11,181 bases of DNA from Candidatus Neomicrothrix sp. UBA2517 (GTDB lineage: Bacteria; Actinomycetota; Acidimicrobiia; Acidimicrobiales; UBA8592), in assembly GCA_002341185.1 (NCBI GenBank), contig DDNP01000019.1, forward strand, positions 1-11,181, in the 5' to 3' direction. Below the pieces are notes generated by a model. The model saw only the letters and a program-made list of their open reading frames with translations. It was not told the origin of the DNA and searched no databases. Position numbers and translations under genes: made by a program. Every line of letters begins with the position of its first letter. Position 1 is the stretch's first letter. Positions 5,161 through 11,181 of this stretch are shown one piece after another.

Positions 5161-6630
5161 ATGTCTAAAAATGAACTAATAGCAGTCACTGGGTCAACAG
5201 GTTACGTGGGAGGGAGATTGGTGCCGAGACTACTTGAATCGGGCTATCGAGTGCGATGCGTAACTCGATCCCGAGAATCGTTATCCAACCGATCATGGTC
5301 TGAGCAAGTAGAAATCGTTGAAGCTGATCTTCAAAATAAGGAACAGACATTAGCTGCTTTAGCTGGCGCTGATCGAGCTTTTTATTTGGTTCATTCAATG
5401 ACGGCAGAAAGAAATTTTGCCGAGGCGGAACAAGAGATGGCAAGCATCTTTGTTGAAGCCGCCGATAAGACTGAGCTAAAGCAAGTCGTTTATCTCGGTG
5501 GGCTTGGCGAAGATAATTTGGAGAAATCTTTACACCTGCAAAGCCGTCATAATGTGGGCAAAATTCTGGCAAGTGGCTCTACACCAGTAAGTGAACTAAG
5601 GGCAGCGGTAATCATAGGCTCTGGGAGTGCTTCTTTTGAAATGCTTAGGTCCCTTGTTGAAGTTCTCCCTATAATGATTGTCCCGAGATGGGTCACCAAA
5701 ACAAAGTGTCAACCAATATCAATTGGCGATGTCCTGAGGAGTCTCTTGTTCGTCCTCGAGCAGCCTCAAACAGACAATGAAGTTCTAGAAATAGGTGGCT
5801 CCGAAGTAGTCACATACCGAGAAATGATGCACGCATACACGAAAGTAGCTGGGTTGCGGCGTCGCATAATCTTACCTGTTCCTGTCCTTACCCCAAGGCT
5901 TTCATCCCATTGGGTAAATTTAGTTAGCCCATTACCATTCACACTGGCACGGGCCCTTATCGATTCATTGACGACCGATGTTACTGTCCAGAAAGCTAAT
6001 GCAACTAAACGCTCCGGAGATCATCAAGATAGTTTGGAAGATGCTATTGGGAAAGCGGTAACTCGCGTTCAAGAACTTGAAATTCCTACTCGATGGTCCG
6101 ATACAAGCAGTTTCAGGGATCCAGCGCGACCAGAACCTTCAGATCCGGTATGGTCAGGAGGAAAAATTCTTGTCGATAAACGTGAGGTGAAGACCGATAT
6201 TCCAGAAGAGGCATTGATGCGAACTATTTGCTCAGTTGGCGGTGACAACGGATGGTTTGCATTTAATTGGCTTTGGGCGATACGTGGTTTCGTAGATAAG
6301 TTACTCGGAGGTGTTGGTTTACGACGAGGACGACGCCACCCTACCGATTTACGTGTTGGAGATACGGTTGATTTTTTCAAAGTAACCTCCATTACAAATA
6401 ATAAACTGCAATTATTAGCTGAGATGAAAGTCCCTGGTCACGCTTGGCTCGAGTGGAGCGTTCAAACTGATCATGACGGTAAATGTTTAGTGACTCAACA
6501 GGCACTATTCGTACCTAAGGGCGTTCTCGGTAGAGCATATTGGTATCTATTACTTCCAGCCCATATCATCATCTTTTCGCGAATGCTAGGAAATGTCATA
6601 CAATCAGCTGAAATGCGAAGCGCAAATTAA
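5161..6630 (+). CDS. Rossmann NAD(P)-binding oxidoreductase fused to a DUF2867 domain
   Basis: A 489-residue two-domain protein. Residues 1-300 form an atypical SDR/NmrA-like Rossmann domain opening with VTGSTGYVGGRL (GxxGxxG at 11-17), with a basic CVTRS at the end of the second strand that suggests NADP(H), and YLVHSM and YLGGLGED segments typical of this group. Residues about 345-485 (from the TDIPEEALMRTICSVGGDNGW region through VPGHAWLEW to the hydrophobic LLLPAHIIIFSRML) match the DUF2867 domain, which has a START-like look and may bind a hydrophobic ligand. The reaction is unknown. It follows folE after 33 bases with no ribosome binding site visible before the ATG, so translation may be coupled or Shine-Dalgarno-independent. 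Fused proteins of this sort are common in Actinobacteria. Confidence 0.85.
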   Translation: MSKNELIAVTGSTGYVGGRLVPRLLESGYRVRCVTRSRESLSNRSWSEQVEIVEADLQNKEQTLAALAGADRAFYLVHSMTAERNFAEAEQEMASIFVEAADKTELKQVVYLGGLGEDNLEKSLHLQSRHNVGKILASGSTPVSELRAAVIIGSGSASFEMLRSLVEVLPIMIVPRWVTKTKCQPISIGDVLRSLLFVLEQPQTDNEVLEIGGSEVVTYREMMHAYTKVAGLRRRIILPVPVLTPRLSSHWVNLVSPLPFTLARALIDSLTTDVTVQKANATKRSGDHQDSLEDAIGKAVTRVQELEIPTRWSDTSSFRDPARPEPSDPVWSGGKILVDKREVKTDIPEEALMRTICSVGGDNGWFAFNWLWAIRGFVDKLLGGVGLRRGRRHPTDLRVGDTVDFFKVTSITNNKLQLLAEMKVPGHAWLEWSVQTDHDGKCLVTQQALFVPKGVLGRAYWYLLLPAHIIIFSRMLGNVIQSAEMRSAN

Positions 6631-6689
6631 AGATTTCCAGAAGTCAACCTCCTTGGAAAATAACTGAAGCTCACGCCAAAACAAAGTAC

Positions 6690-7457
6690 CTAAAAATTGA
6701 CACCCTTTGTATAACCACCATCTACAACGATATTACTCCCATTAATCCAACTCGCCCTTGGAGAAGCTATGAACGACACGACATCAGCCACCTCATGGCC
6801 TGCTCCCATTCGCTTCTGAGGATGCATAGCCACGTCCCTTTCATAAATTTCTGGATGGCGAGTTCTGATATCATCCCATCGGTGTCCCTCAATAAAAATG
6901 GGTCCAGGAGAAACCGAGTTAGCCCGTATTCCCTCTTTCCCCCACGTTTGCGCCAACTGGGAAATCATTCGAATTGCTGCAGCTTTGGTTGCCCCGTAAC
7001 TAGGCGAAATCGGAACATCATGATGTTCTATTGCTGTAATAGTTGCAATCTGCACTATTGATGCTGCTTCTGATTGCAAAAGGTATGGTTTTGCTGCTTC
7101 ATAGAACATGGCATTACCTAGAATATCAATTGCGTAACTTTGGTTCCACGGCTCAGGGCCTTCCCCATGTTGTCCGCTGGCACTAGCATTTCCAATACAG
7201 ATATCGATTCCACCTAAAGCTGCTGCAGAATTGATAACCCATTGTCTCACAGCATCAGAATCGGAAAAGTCGCATAACTCCCCTACTGCGATACCTATAG
7301 AATTGTATGCTTCAAGCGCTTCGTGCAGGTCACTCTCACGCCTACAACAAATCGCCACGCTAGCTCCCTCCGCAAGAAAACTTTCTGCTATGTACGCTCC
7401 TACGCCTTTATGCCCCGCAGATATAAGAACTTTTTTTTCTTTAAGCCCAAGGTCCAT
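6690..7457 (-). CDS. SDR-family oxidoreductase (paralogue 1)
   Basis: A 255-residue short-chain dehydrogenase/reductase. The cofactor loop reads SAGHKGVG (13-20; classical TGxxxGxG altered to SA at its start), GNAS (89-92) stands for NNAG, YGATK gives Tyr154 and Lys158, and SVSPGPIFIEGHRW plus VVDGGYTKGVNF form the C-terminal part. The position of the catalytic Ser (13 before Tyr) is Thr141, and the position of the catalytic Asn is Leu113. Cys residues follow the second strand (ICCRR), and the arginines suggest NADP(H). The substrate is unknown, plausibly a hydroxy- or ketoacyl intermediate, given the thiolase 26 bases upstream in the same operon. The start has AAGG about eight bases upstream. 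It is clearly paralogous to the first gene of the operon: both begin M(D/E)LGLK-K-V and end with DGG(Y/F)TK-V-F. Confidence 0.88.
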   Translation of the reverse strand: MDLGLKEKKVLISAGHKGVGAYIAESFLAEGASVAICCRRESDLHEALEAYNSIGIAVGELCDFSDSDAVRQWVINSAAALGGIDICIGNASASGQHGEGPEPWNQSYAIDILGNAMFYEAAKPYLLQSEAASIVQIATITAIEHHDVPISPSYGATKAAAIRMISQLAQTWGKEGIRANSVSPGPIFIEGHRWDDIRTRHPEIYERDVAMHPQKRMGAGHEVADVVSFIASPRASWINGSNIVVDGGYTKGVNF

Positions 7458-7483
7458 TTACAGTGCCTTCGTATCGACCAGCA

Positions 7484-8680
7484 TCATATTCGTTCAATGA
7501 TCGTGCCCGTTCCGAGCCCACCACCACAACACATGCTGATAAGTCCGAACCTCCCAGATGAACGATGAAGTTCATGAACAGTTTTCGTGATTAATAGTGG
7601 ACCTGTCGAACCGAGGGCATGACCAATAGCAATCGCCCCACCATTTGGATTCACACGGTCATCTATCTCTATTCCTAATTCTTTTGCCCAAGCAAGCACC
7701 ACAGCAGCAAAAGCTTCATTTATTTCAAAGATGTCTATATCATCTATTGACAGATTAGTGTCTAAAAGTAATTTCTGCGTTGCAGGAATCGGTCCAGTAA
7801 GCATGAGGGCTGGGTCACTACCTACCAGGCATGAATTAACCACTTTCGCCAACGGTGTTAACCCTAATTCCTCAGCTTTTTCTCTACTCATAACCAGAAG
7901 GGCAGAAGAAGCATCTGCTAATTGAGATGCTGTTCCTGCTGTATGATATTTGGCAGGTTCAGCGAAATAGCCAACTCCTGCAATCGGTTTTAGGTTTGCT
8001 AAACCTTCATAAGTCGTATCGCGAAGCCCTTCATCACGATTATGCATTTCAGACCCGTCACCATGAATATCAAATGGAATGATTTGACCATCAAAACGCC
8101 CTTCAGACCATGCAGTAGCTGCTCGATTTTGAGACCGTACGCCGAAATGGTCAAGTTCTTCTCTAGTAAGATTCCATTTCGCAGCGATTCGCTCGGCTCC
8201 TTCAAGTTGGTTAGTAGGGTCATACATCTCTTTATAACGATCCGTATAACGCTCACCAAGATATGCTTCACCATTCTCATCAAGAGGAATTTGAGATGCC
8301 ATCGGTACATGCGACATAGATTCGACACCACACACTACAACGATGTCAGCCATTCCTGACCCTATGAGAGAATGCGCCCAAGTATTGGCGTGTTGACCAG
8401 ACCCACACTGAGTGGAGGTAGTTGAAGCGCCAACATGCATAGGAAGTCCAGCTGCAAGCCACGCTGTGCGCGTAACGTTATTTGCCTGCTCCCCCACTTG
8501 AGCGATGCACCCCCCTGCGACATGATCAACATTGTTGGGATCAACATTATTTCTCTCAAATAATGATTGCAGCACATTACCGAGAAGGTCAGTCACATGA
8601 AATCTCGAAAGTCTACTATTAGGCTTTGCTGTAGCTGAGCGGACTGCGTCAACAATAACTACTTCACGATCACTGTTCAT
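7484..8680 (-). CDS. Thiolase (acetyl-CoA C-acyltransferase family)
   Basis: A 398-residue thiolase that would cleave a 3-ketoacyl-CoA with CoA, or condense two acyl-CoAs. All catalytic parts are present: Cys92 in STQCGSGQ (acyl-enzyme nucleophile), NEAF at 321-324, His354 in GGAIAIGHALGSTG, and Cys384 in MCCGGGLG. Length is normal. Whether it acts in degradation or biosynthesis cannot be told from sequence; its place between a Rieske oxygenase and an SDR favours degradation of a beta-oxidised acid. The ATG at 8680 is chosen because GGAG (8687-8690) lies seven bases upstream; a TTG at 8692 would place that site inside the gene. It follows the Rieske gene after 61 bases and precedes SDR paralogue 1 by 26. 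Confidence 0.92.
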   Translation of the reverse strand: MNSDREVVIVDAVRSATAKPNSRLSRFHVTDLLGNVLQSLFERNNVDPNNVDHVAGGCIAQVGEQANNVTRTAWLAAGLPMHVGASTTSTQCGSGQHANTWAHSLIGSGMADIVVVCGVESMSHVPMASQIPLDENGEAYLGERYTDRYKEMYDPTNQLEGAERIAAKWNLTREELDHFGVRSQNRAATAWSEGRFDGQIIPFDIHGDGSEMHNRDEGLRDTTYEGLANLKPIAGVGYFAEPAKYHTAGTASQLADASSALLVMSREKAEELGLTPLAKVVNSCLVGSDPALMLTGPIPATQKLLLDTNLSIDDIDIFEINEAFAAVVLAWAKELGIEIDDRVNPNGGAIAIGHALGSTGPLLITKTVHELHRSSGRFGLISMCCGGGLGTGTIIERI

Positions 8681-8706
8681 CTGTAACTCCAAAATAGGAT
8701 GATTTA

Positions 8707-8712
8707 ATTATA
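8707..8712 (-). promoter_or_regulatory. Perfect -10 hexamer between the Rieske and thiolase genes
   Basis: The 61-base gap contains TATAAT on the minus strand, with transcription predicted near 8700, about 20 bases before the thiolase ATG. No convincing -35 lies 16-18 bases upstream (TTGATA is 23 away). It may be a weak internal promoter for the last two genes or chance in AT-rich spacer. Confidence 0.25.
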
Positions 8713-8741
8713 GTACGAGCAAAAGTAAGCATTGCTATCAA

Positions 8742-10049
8742 CTACTCACCTACAAATTCGGAAATCGTTTTATGAAAGTGTCTGAGCCTTAACTCTTGCT
8801 CAGATAACCACAAACCATTAAACCCAGCGCTATTCATTCCTGCTTGAACAGTAGCAAGGTTTGATGCGTCTTGGTCAATAACCATTCCAAGTGAACGCGT
8901 ACTTCCCGCTGGTCGGAAATCATGCTTAGGCAATGGCGGCCATTCCTCCCCTTCAGGTATTAACTCAAACATCCAGATATCAAAAAACATTTTATTCGGG
9001 TCATCAGGATGCGGTCGATGCCGGAAAAGCATTAGGTCATCAGAATGGGTATTTGTAGTTACGTTAGGAAATACTAGATAGTTAAAGTCATCGGTAAGTT
9101 GCTCATCATGAAGTTCAGAGAAGTCCTTACCTTGCTCTTCTTGTGTGGATCGTTTATATTCTTGCACCGCAACACGAATATCATTCATTGACCCTTCATA
9201 TGATGCTGGGTCGATTCCGGCTCCTTGCAACATAGCTTTTAATGGCGGAGGTATCTCACCGACTGAATCAACCCGAGGACTAAGCAATCCAAAGGGAACG
9301 AGGTAACGACTATGTTTCTCATATAAATCAATCTGGAGATCAAGATCCTCGAGATACCAAAGAAGTTGAGGATGAGTCTGCGCTGTGTGATAAGACTCTG
9401 CGAAAGCATCTACTGAAGCCTTCCAGTTGCAATCCCATTCAGCCGTAACCCAACGAGTCATTGCCATTCGCTCAAAATGGTAAGGTTCAAAGTGACCAAC
9501 CAATTCCCCTAAATAGTCTTTCAACGGTTCCACATCTATGTTGAGGCTGAACCAAACAAAGGAAGCCCATGTATCACAAGGCAACTCGGATAAACCGTTG
9601 CAAGGAGGTTTTCCCTGAGGAAATGTTTCTAAGTCAGGAATATCCACAAATGTGCCATCAGAATCATATTTCCAACCGTGATATCCGCAAACAAAAGGAT
9701 CTGCATGACCTAGCCCTTCGTCAGCCAAACGATTACCACGGTGCATACAGACATTATGAAAAGCTTTAAATCCGCCTCCATACTGCCGAACTATGACCAC
9801 AGACTCCCTGCCAATATTCGTGCATATATAATCCCCAGGCTCAGGAATTTGATCCTCGCGACAACCCAATAGCCAAACTTTGCTCCAGATTCCTTCCCAT
9901 TCTTTTTCCATGAACTCTTTAGTGATATATCGCTCTTTAAGAATAATTTGTGTTCCAAGGTCAACATCAGGAGTTTTCTCTAAGGGCGTTCCATTTGGGT
10001 TCTCCTCAGGGTCGCTTCGAACGATTTTATTTTTGCGTATTACTTTCAT
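8742..10049 (-). CDS. Rieske non-heme iron oxygenase, alpha (catalytic) subunit
   Basis: A 435-residue aromatic-ring-hydroxylating-type oxygenase. The N-terminal Rieske domain binds a [2Fe-2S] cluster through Cys101/His103 (CMHRGNRL) and Cys121/His124 (CGYHGWKYDSDG). The C-terminal domain binds mononuclear iron through His221 and His226 (ESYHTAQTH) and probably Asp394 (DQDASNLATVQAGM); Glu218 sits where the bridging acidic residue between the two centres lies. It would insert oxygen into an unknown substrate using electrons from a reductase/ferredoxin, neither encoded in this window; no beta subunit gene is seen either. I chose the ATG at 10049, ten bases after the upstream SDR stop. A longer reading from 10097 would overlap that gene by 38 bases and add 16 residues without similarity to the family. 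No clear Shine-Dalgarno is seen, so coupling with the upstream gene is likely. Confidence 0.92.
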   Translation of the reverse strand: MKVIRKNKIVRSDPEENPNGTPLEKTPDVDLGTQIILKERYITKEFMEKEWEGIWSKVWLLGCREDQIPEPGDYICTNIGRESVVIVRQYGGGFKAFHNVCMHRGNRLADEGLGHADPFVCGYHGWKYDSDGTFVDIPDLETFPQGKPPCNGLSELPCDTWASFVWFSLNIDVEPLKDYLGELVGHFEPYHFERMAMTRWVTAEWDCNWKASVDAFAESYHTAQTHPQLLWYLEDLDLQIDLYEKHSRYLVPFGLLSPRVDSVGEIPPPLKAMLQGAGIDPASYEGSMNDIRVAVQEYKRSTQEEQGKDFSELHDEQLTDDFNYLVFPNVTTNTHSDDLMLFRHRPHPDDPNKMFFDIWMFELIPEGEEWPPLPKHDFRPAGSTRSLGMVIDQDASNLATVQAGMNSAGFNGLWLSEQELRLRHFHKTISEFVGE

Positions 10050-10059
10050 ATTGAACCAA

Positions 10060-10821
10060 TCAGAATTGCACTCGCTTCGTAAAGCCTCCGTCAACAATTA
10101 AATTTGTCCCAGAGACCCAACTCGCAGCGGGGCTGGATATAAAGATCACACAGTTCGAGACTTCTTCAGGAGTTCCAAGACGTCCCGATGGGTGATCTTT
10201 CTCAACCTTTGAAAACCACTTAGCCATGGTGTCCTTTAACATCTGCCAGACACCACCTTCGAAATATATGGGCCCAGGGGAAACACAATTTACGCGTATA
10301 TTGTCTTTACCAATTTCCTGAGATAATTGCTTTGAGTACACCAACAAAGAGCCCTTCATGGCGTTATAAGCTTGCGGACCGCCAAACGTCTCAACCGACG
10401 CAGTAGTCGTAATAAATGTGATTGCCCCGCCATTAGATTCTCTCATATGAGGAATGACTACTTCACAACCTCGCACGGTGGACAAAACATCCACTTCGAA
10501 ACTCTTCCACCAATTCCGCTCGCTGTCTGCCCCACCTCCTGCACTAACACCGGGAATGAAGATATCAATACCACCTAGTTGCTCAATCATCTCTTCCAAC
10601 CAAGCTTCATAGTCTTCCTTATCATTCACATCACAAGAGCGACCAATAACAGTTCCCTGACCACCAGACAATTCACGTAGCGCCCGAGCGACTGTATCTT
10701 CTGACCGTGAACATATCGCTACGTCACAGCCTTCATCAACTAGCTGATCAACGACCCTCCGCAAGATTCCCTTTGTTGAGGCTGGAATAATTACTCGCTT
10801 TCCTTTAAGACCCAATTCCAT
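10060..10821 (-). CDS. SDR-family oxidoreductase (paralogue 2), first gene of the operon
   Basis: A 253-residue short-chain dehydrogenase/reductase-like protein with a degenerate active site. The cofactor loop is PASTKGIL (13-20), so two of the three usual glycines are replaced (Ala14, Leu20). NNAG is replaced by IPGVSAG. Tyr152 and Lys156 of YxxxK are kept, but the catalytic Ser position is Thr139 and the Asn position Leu113. SPGPIYFEGGVW and IVDGGFTKRVQF match the paralogue at 6690-7457. It may still bind NAD(P)H with altered specificity, or serve a non-standard role; the sequence does not decide. It opens the four-gene minus-strand operon, with a purine-rich AGGAGAGAGGGAA leader before its ATG, and ends ten bases before the Rieske start. 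Confidence 0.86.
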   Translation of the reverse strand: MELGLKGKRVIIPASTKGILRRVVDQLVDEGCDVAICSRSEDTVARALRELSGGQGTVIGRSCDVNDKEDYEAWLEEMIEQLGGIDIFIPGVSAGGGADSERNWWKSFEVDVLSTVRGCEVVIPHMRESNGGAITFITTTASVETFGGPQAYNAMKGSLLVYSKQLSQEIGKDNIRVNCVSPGPIYFEGGVWQMLKDTMAKWFSKVEKDHPSGRLGTPEEVSNCVIFISSPAASWVSGTNLIVDGGFTKRVQF

Positions 10822-10868
10822 AGAACTTCCCTCTCTCCTGACTTTTTACAGGATACATGCATTAGTAA

Positions 10869-10897
10869 TCTATAAGAAAGAATGGAATGCAAAACAA
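10869..10897 (-). promoter_or_regulatory. Candidate promoter of the SDR-Rieske-thiolase-SDR operon
   Basis: On the minus strand TTGTTT (10892-10897) lies 17 bases from TATAGA (10869-10874). Spacing is ideal; the hexamers match three and four of six positions. It would give a leader of about 40 bases before the first SDR start at 10821. Confidence 0.35.
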
Positions 10898-10962
10898 GTT
10901 TTTCATTCATGGTTTCTGCTTCGGATGCAGACTACTGCTCGAACTAGAAGGAGATTATTAAT

Positions 10963-11079
10963 GTGATAACTCAATCAAAACCAATTGTCAGCAAGGAAAA
11001 GAAACAAGCGGTTATGCATGTATTGGGTATCAAAAAGGACCGAGAAGGAACTCGAATAATACAAGCTTTACCTAGATAA
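10963..11079 (+). CDS. Small basic ORF of 38 codons with strong ribosome binding site
   Basis: A short plus-strand reading frame that I do not recognise. AAGGAGA (10948-10954) is the best Shine-Dalgarno on this side of the window and lies eight bases before a GTG start at 10963. The ATG two bases earlier (10961) is followed at once by TGA, so only GTG opens a frame. The predicted peptide is Lys/Arg-rich and soluble (for example VSKEKKQAV and GIKKDREGTR), with no signal peptide or membrane segment. It is divergent from the catabolic operon and its last eight bases overlap the end of the minus-strand hydrophobic ORF. It could be a genuine small protein, a leader peptide, or chance; evidence rests on the binding site and the open frame. 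Confidence 0.4.
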   Translation: MITQSKPIVSKEKKQAVMHVLGIKKDREGTRIIQALPR

Positions 11080-11155
11080 ACAAGGGAATAACCAAAGCAA
11101 CAACCATCATAATTGCAGTAACTGCAGCAACAATTCGTATCGTTCTCTTTTGCAT
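11072..11155 (-). CDS. 27-residue hydrophobic peptide ORF directly after the tRNA
   Basis: A tiny minus-strand frame beginning four bases after the last tRNA base. The peptide has a basic start (MQKRTIR) and then about 20 hydrophobic residues (IVAAVTAIMMVVALVIPLFI), as expected for a single membrane-spanning peptide. No ribosome binding site is possible in the tRNA sequence upstream. After tRNA 3' processing the message would begin nine bases or fewer from the ATG, close to leaderless. It converges on, and overlaps by eight bases, the plus-strand 38-codon ORF. I know no family for it; it may be a real small membrane protein or a chance frame. Confidence 0.35.
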   Translation of the reverse strand: MQKRTIRIVAAVTAIMMVVALVIPLFI

Positions 11156-11159
11156 AATG

Positions 11160-11181
11160 TGGGCCGTGAGGGATTTGAACC
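11160..11181 (-). tRNA. 3' end of a tRNA gene, cut by the window edge
   Basis: The minus strand reads GGTTCAAATCC, the T-loop (TTCAAAT) flanked by the closing G-C pair, then the T-stem 3' strand CCCTC, the acceptor 3' strand ACGGCCC and discriminator A at 11160. This fits tRNA positions 52-73. The acceptor 5' strand should be GGGCCGT. CCA is not encoded (CAT follows the discriminator), so it would be added by the CCA-adding enzyme. The anticodon lies outside the window, so the isotype cannot be given; the acceptor sequence is compatible with tRNA-Lys among others. Confidence 0.85.

Noticed and set aside
6631..6689. Terminator between the convergent DUF2867 and SDR genes
   Set aside because: Only a 6-bp TTTCCA/TGGAAA repeat with a 12-base loop is present and no T-tract follows on the plus strand; too weak to call.
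10050..10097. Longer start for the Rieske oxygenase overlapping the upstream SDR
   Set aside because: The 16 added residues are antiparallel to no known Rieske N-terminus and simply read the end of the SDR gene in another frame.
11160..11181. tRNA 3' end as an integration (att) site
   Set aside because: I found no second copy of the tRNA 3' sequence in the window and no integrase, so there is no sign of an inserted element.
1..11181. CRISPR arrays, insertion sequences, phage or defence genes
   Set aside because: No regularly spaced repeats, transposase, integrase, nuclease or other such protein motifs were seen on either strand.

Overview
The window looks like part of a chromosome of a free-living, probably marine, low-to-mid GC bacterium. 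An actinobacterium of the Acidimicrobiia kind is my best guess. The clues are an actinobacterial-style phosphofructokinase (GGEGT plus PKTIDND), a fused Rossmann/DUF2867 reductase, a tRNA with no encoded CCA, several genes without a Shine-Dalgarno sequence, and a Rieske/thiolase/SDR catabolic cluster. The taxonomy is inference; Chloroflexota with similar oxidative gene sets cannot be excluded from sequence reading alone.

Layout. (1) 45-842, minus: a lipoprotein with a short coiled coil, 18 collagen-like Gly-X-Y triplets and a Cys-rich C-terminal domain. (2) 1024-3026, plus: a GYD-domain protein with its own promoter and a strong terminator, a 309-base gap holding a palindrome and a promoter with a dyad in its spacer, a second small ferredoxin-fold-like protein, then 6-phosphofructokinase. 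(3) 3028-4439, minus: a TauD-type dioxygenase followed by a stand-alone J-domain protein; this pair converges on the phosphofructokinase gene with one base between stop codons. (4) 4555-6630, plus: GTP cyclohydrolase I (folE) and a Rossmann/DUF2867 oxidoreductase, divergent from the dioxygenase. (5) 6690-10821, minus: a four-gene operon of SDR, Rieske oxygenase alpha subunit, thiolase and a second SDR. (6) 10822-11181: a divergent upstream region, a 38-codon plus-strand ORF with a good ribosome binding site, a 27-residue hydrophobic minus-strand ORF, and the 3' end of a minus-strand tRNA cut by the window edge.

How the genes may work together. The minus-strand operon reads as an oxidative degradation route. 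The Rieske enzyme would hydroxylate an organic acid or ring compound, the two SDRs would oxidise or reduce hydroxyl/keto groups, and the thiolase would cleave or condense a 3-ketoacyl-CoA. The substrate cannot be read from the sequence, and no ferredoxin or reductase partner for the Rieske protein is present here. The two SDRs are clearly related to each other, and both have Leu and Thr where classical SDRs have the catalytic Asn and Ser. PfkA and FolE are core metabolism (glycolysis; tetrahydrofolate/pterin synthesis). I see no mobile element, CRISPR array or defence system. The most unusual parts are the SDR pair, the collagen-like lipoprotein, and the pair of tiny convergent ORFs beside the tRNA.
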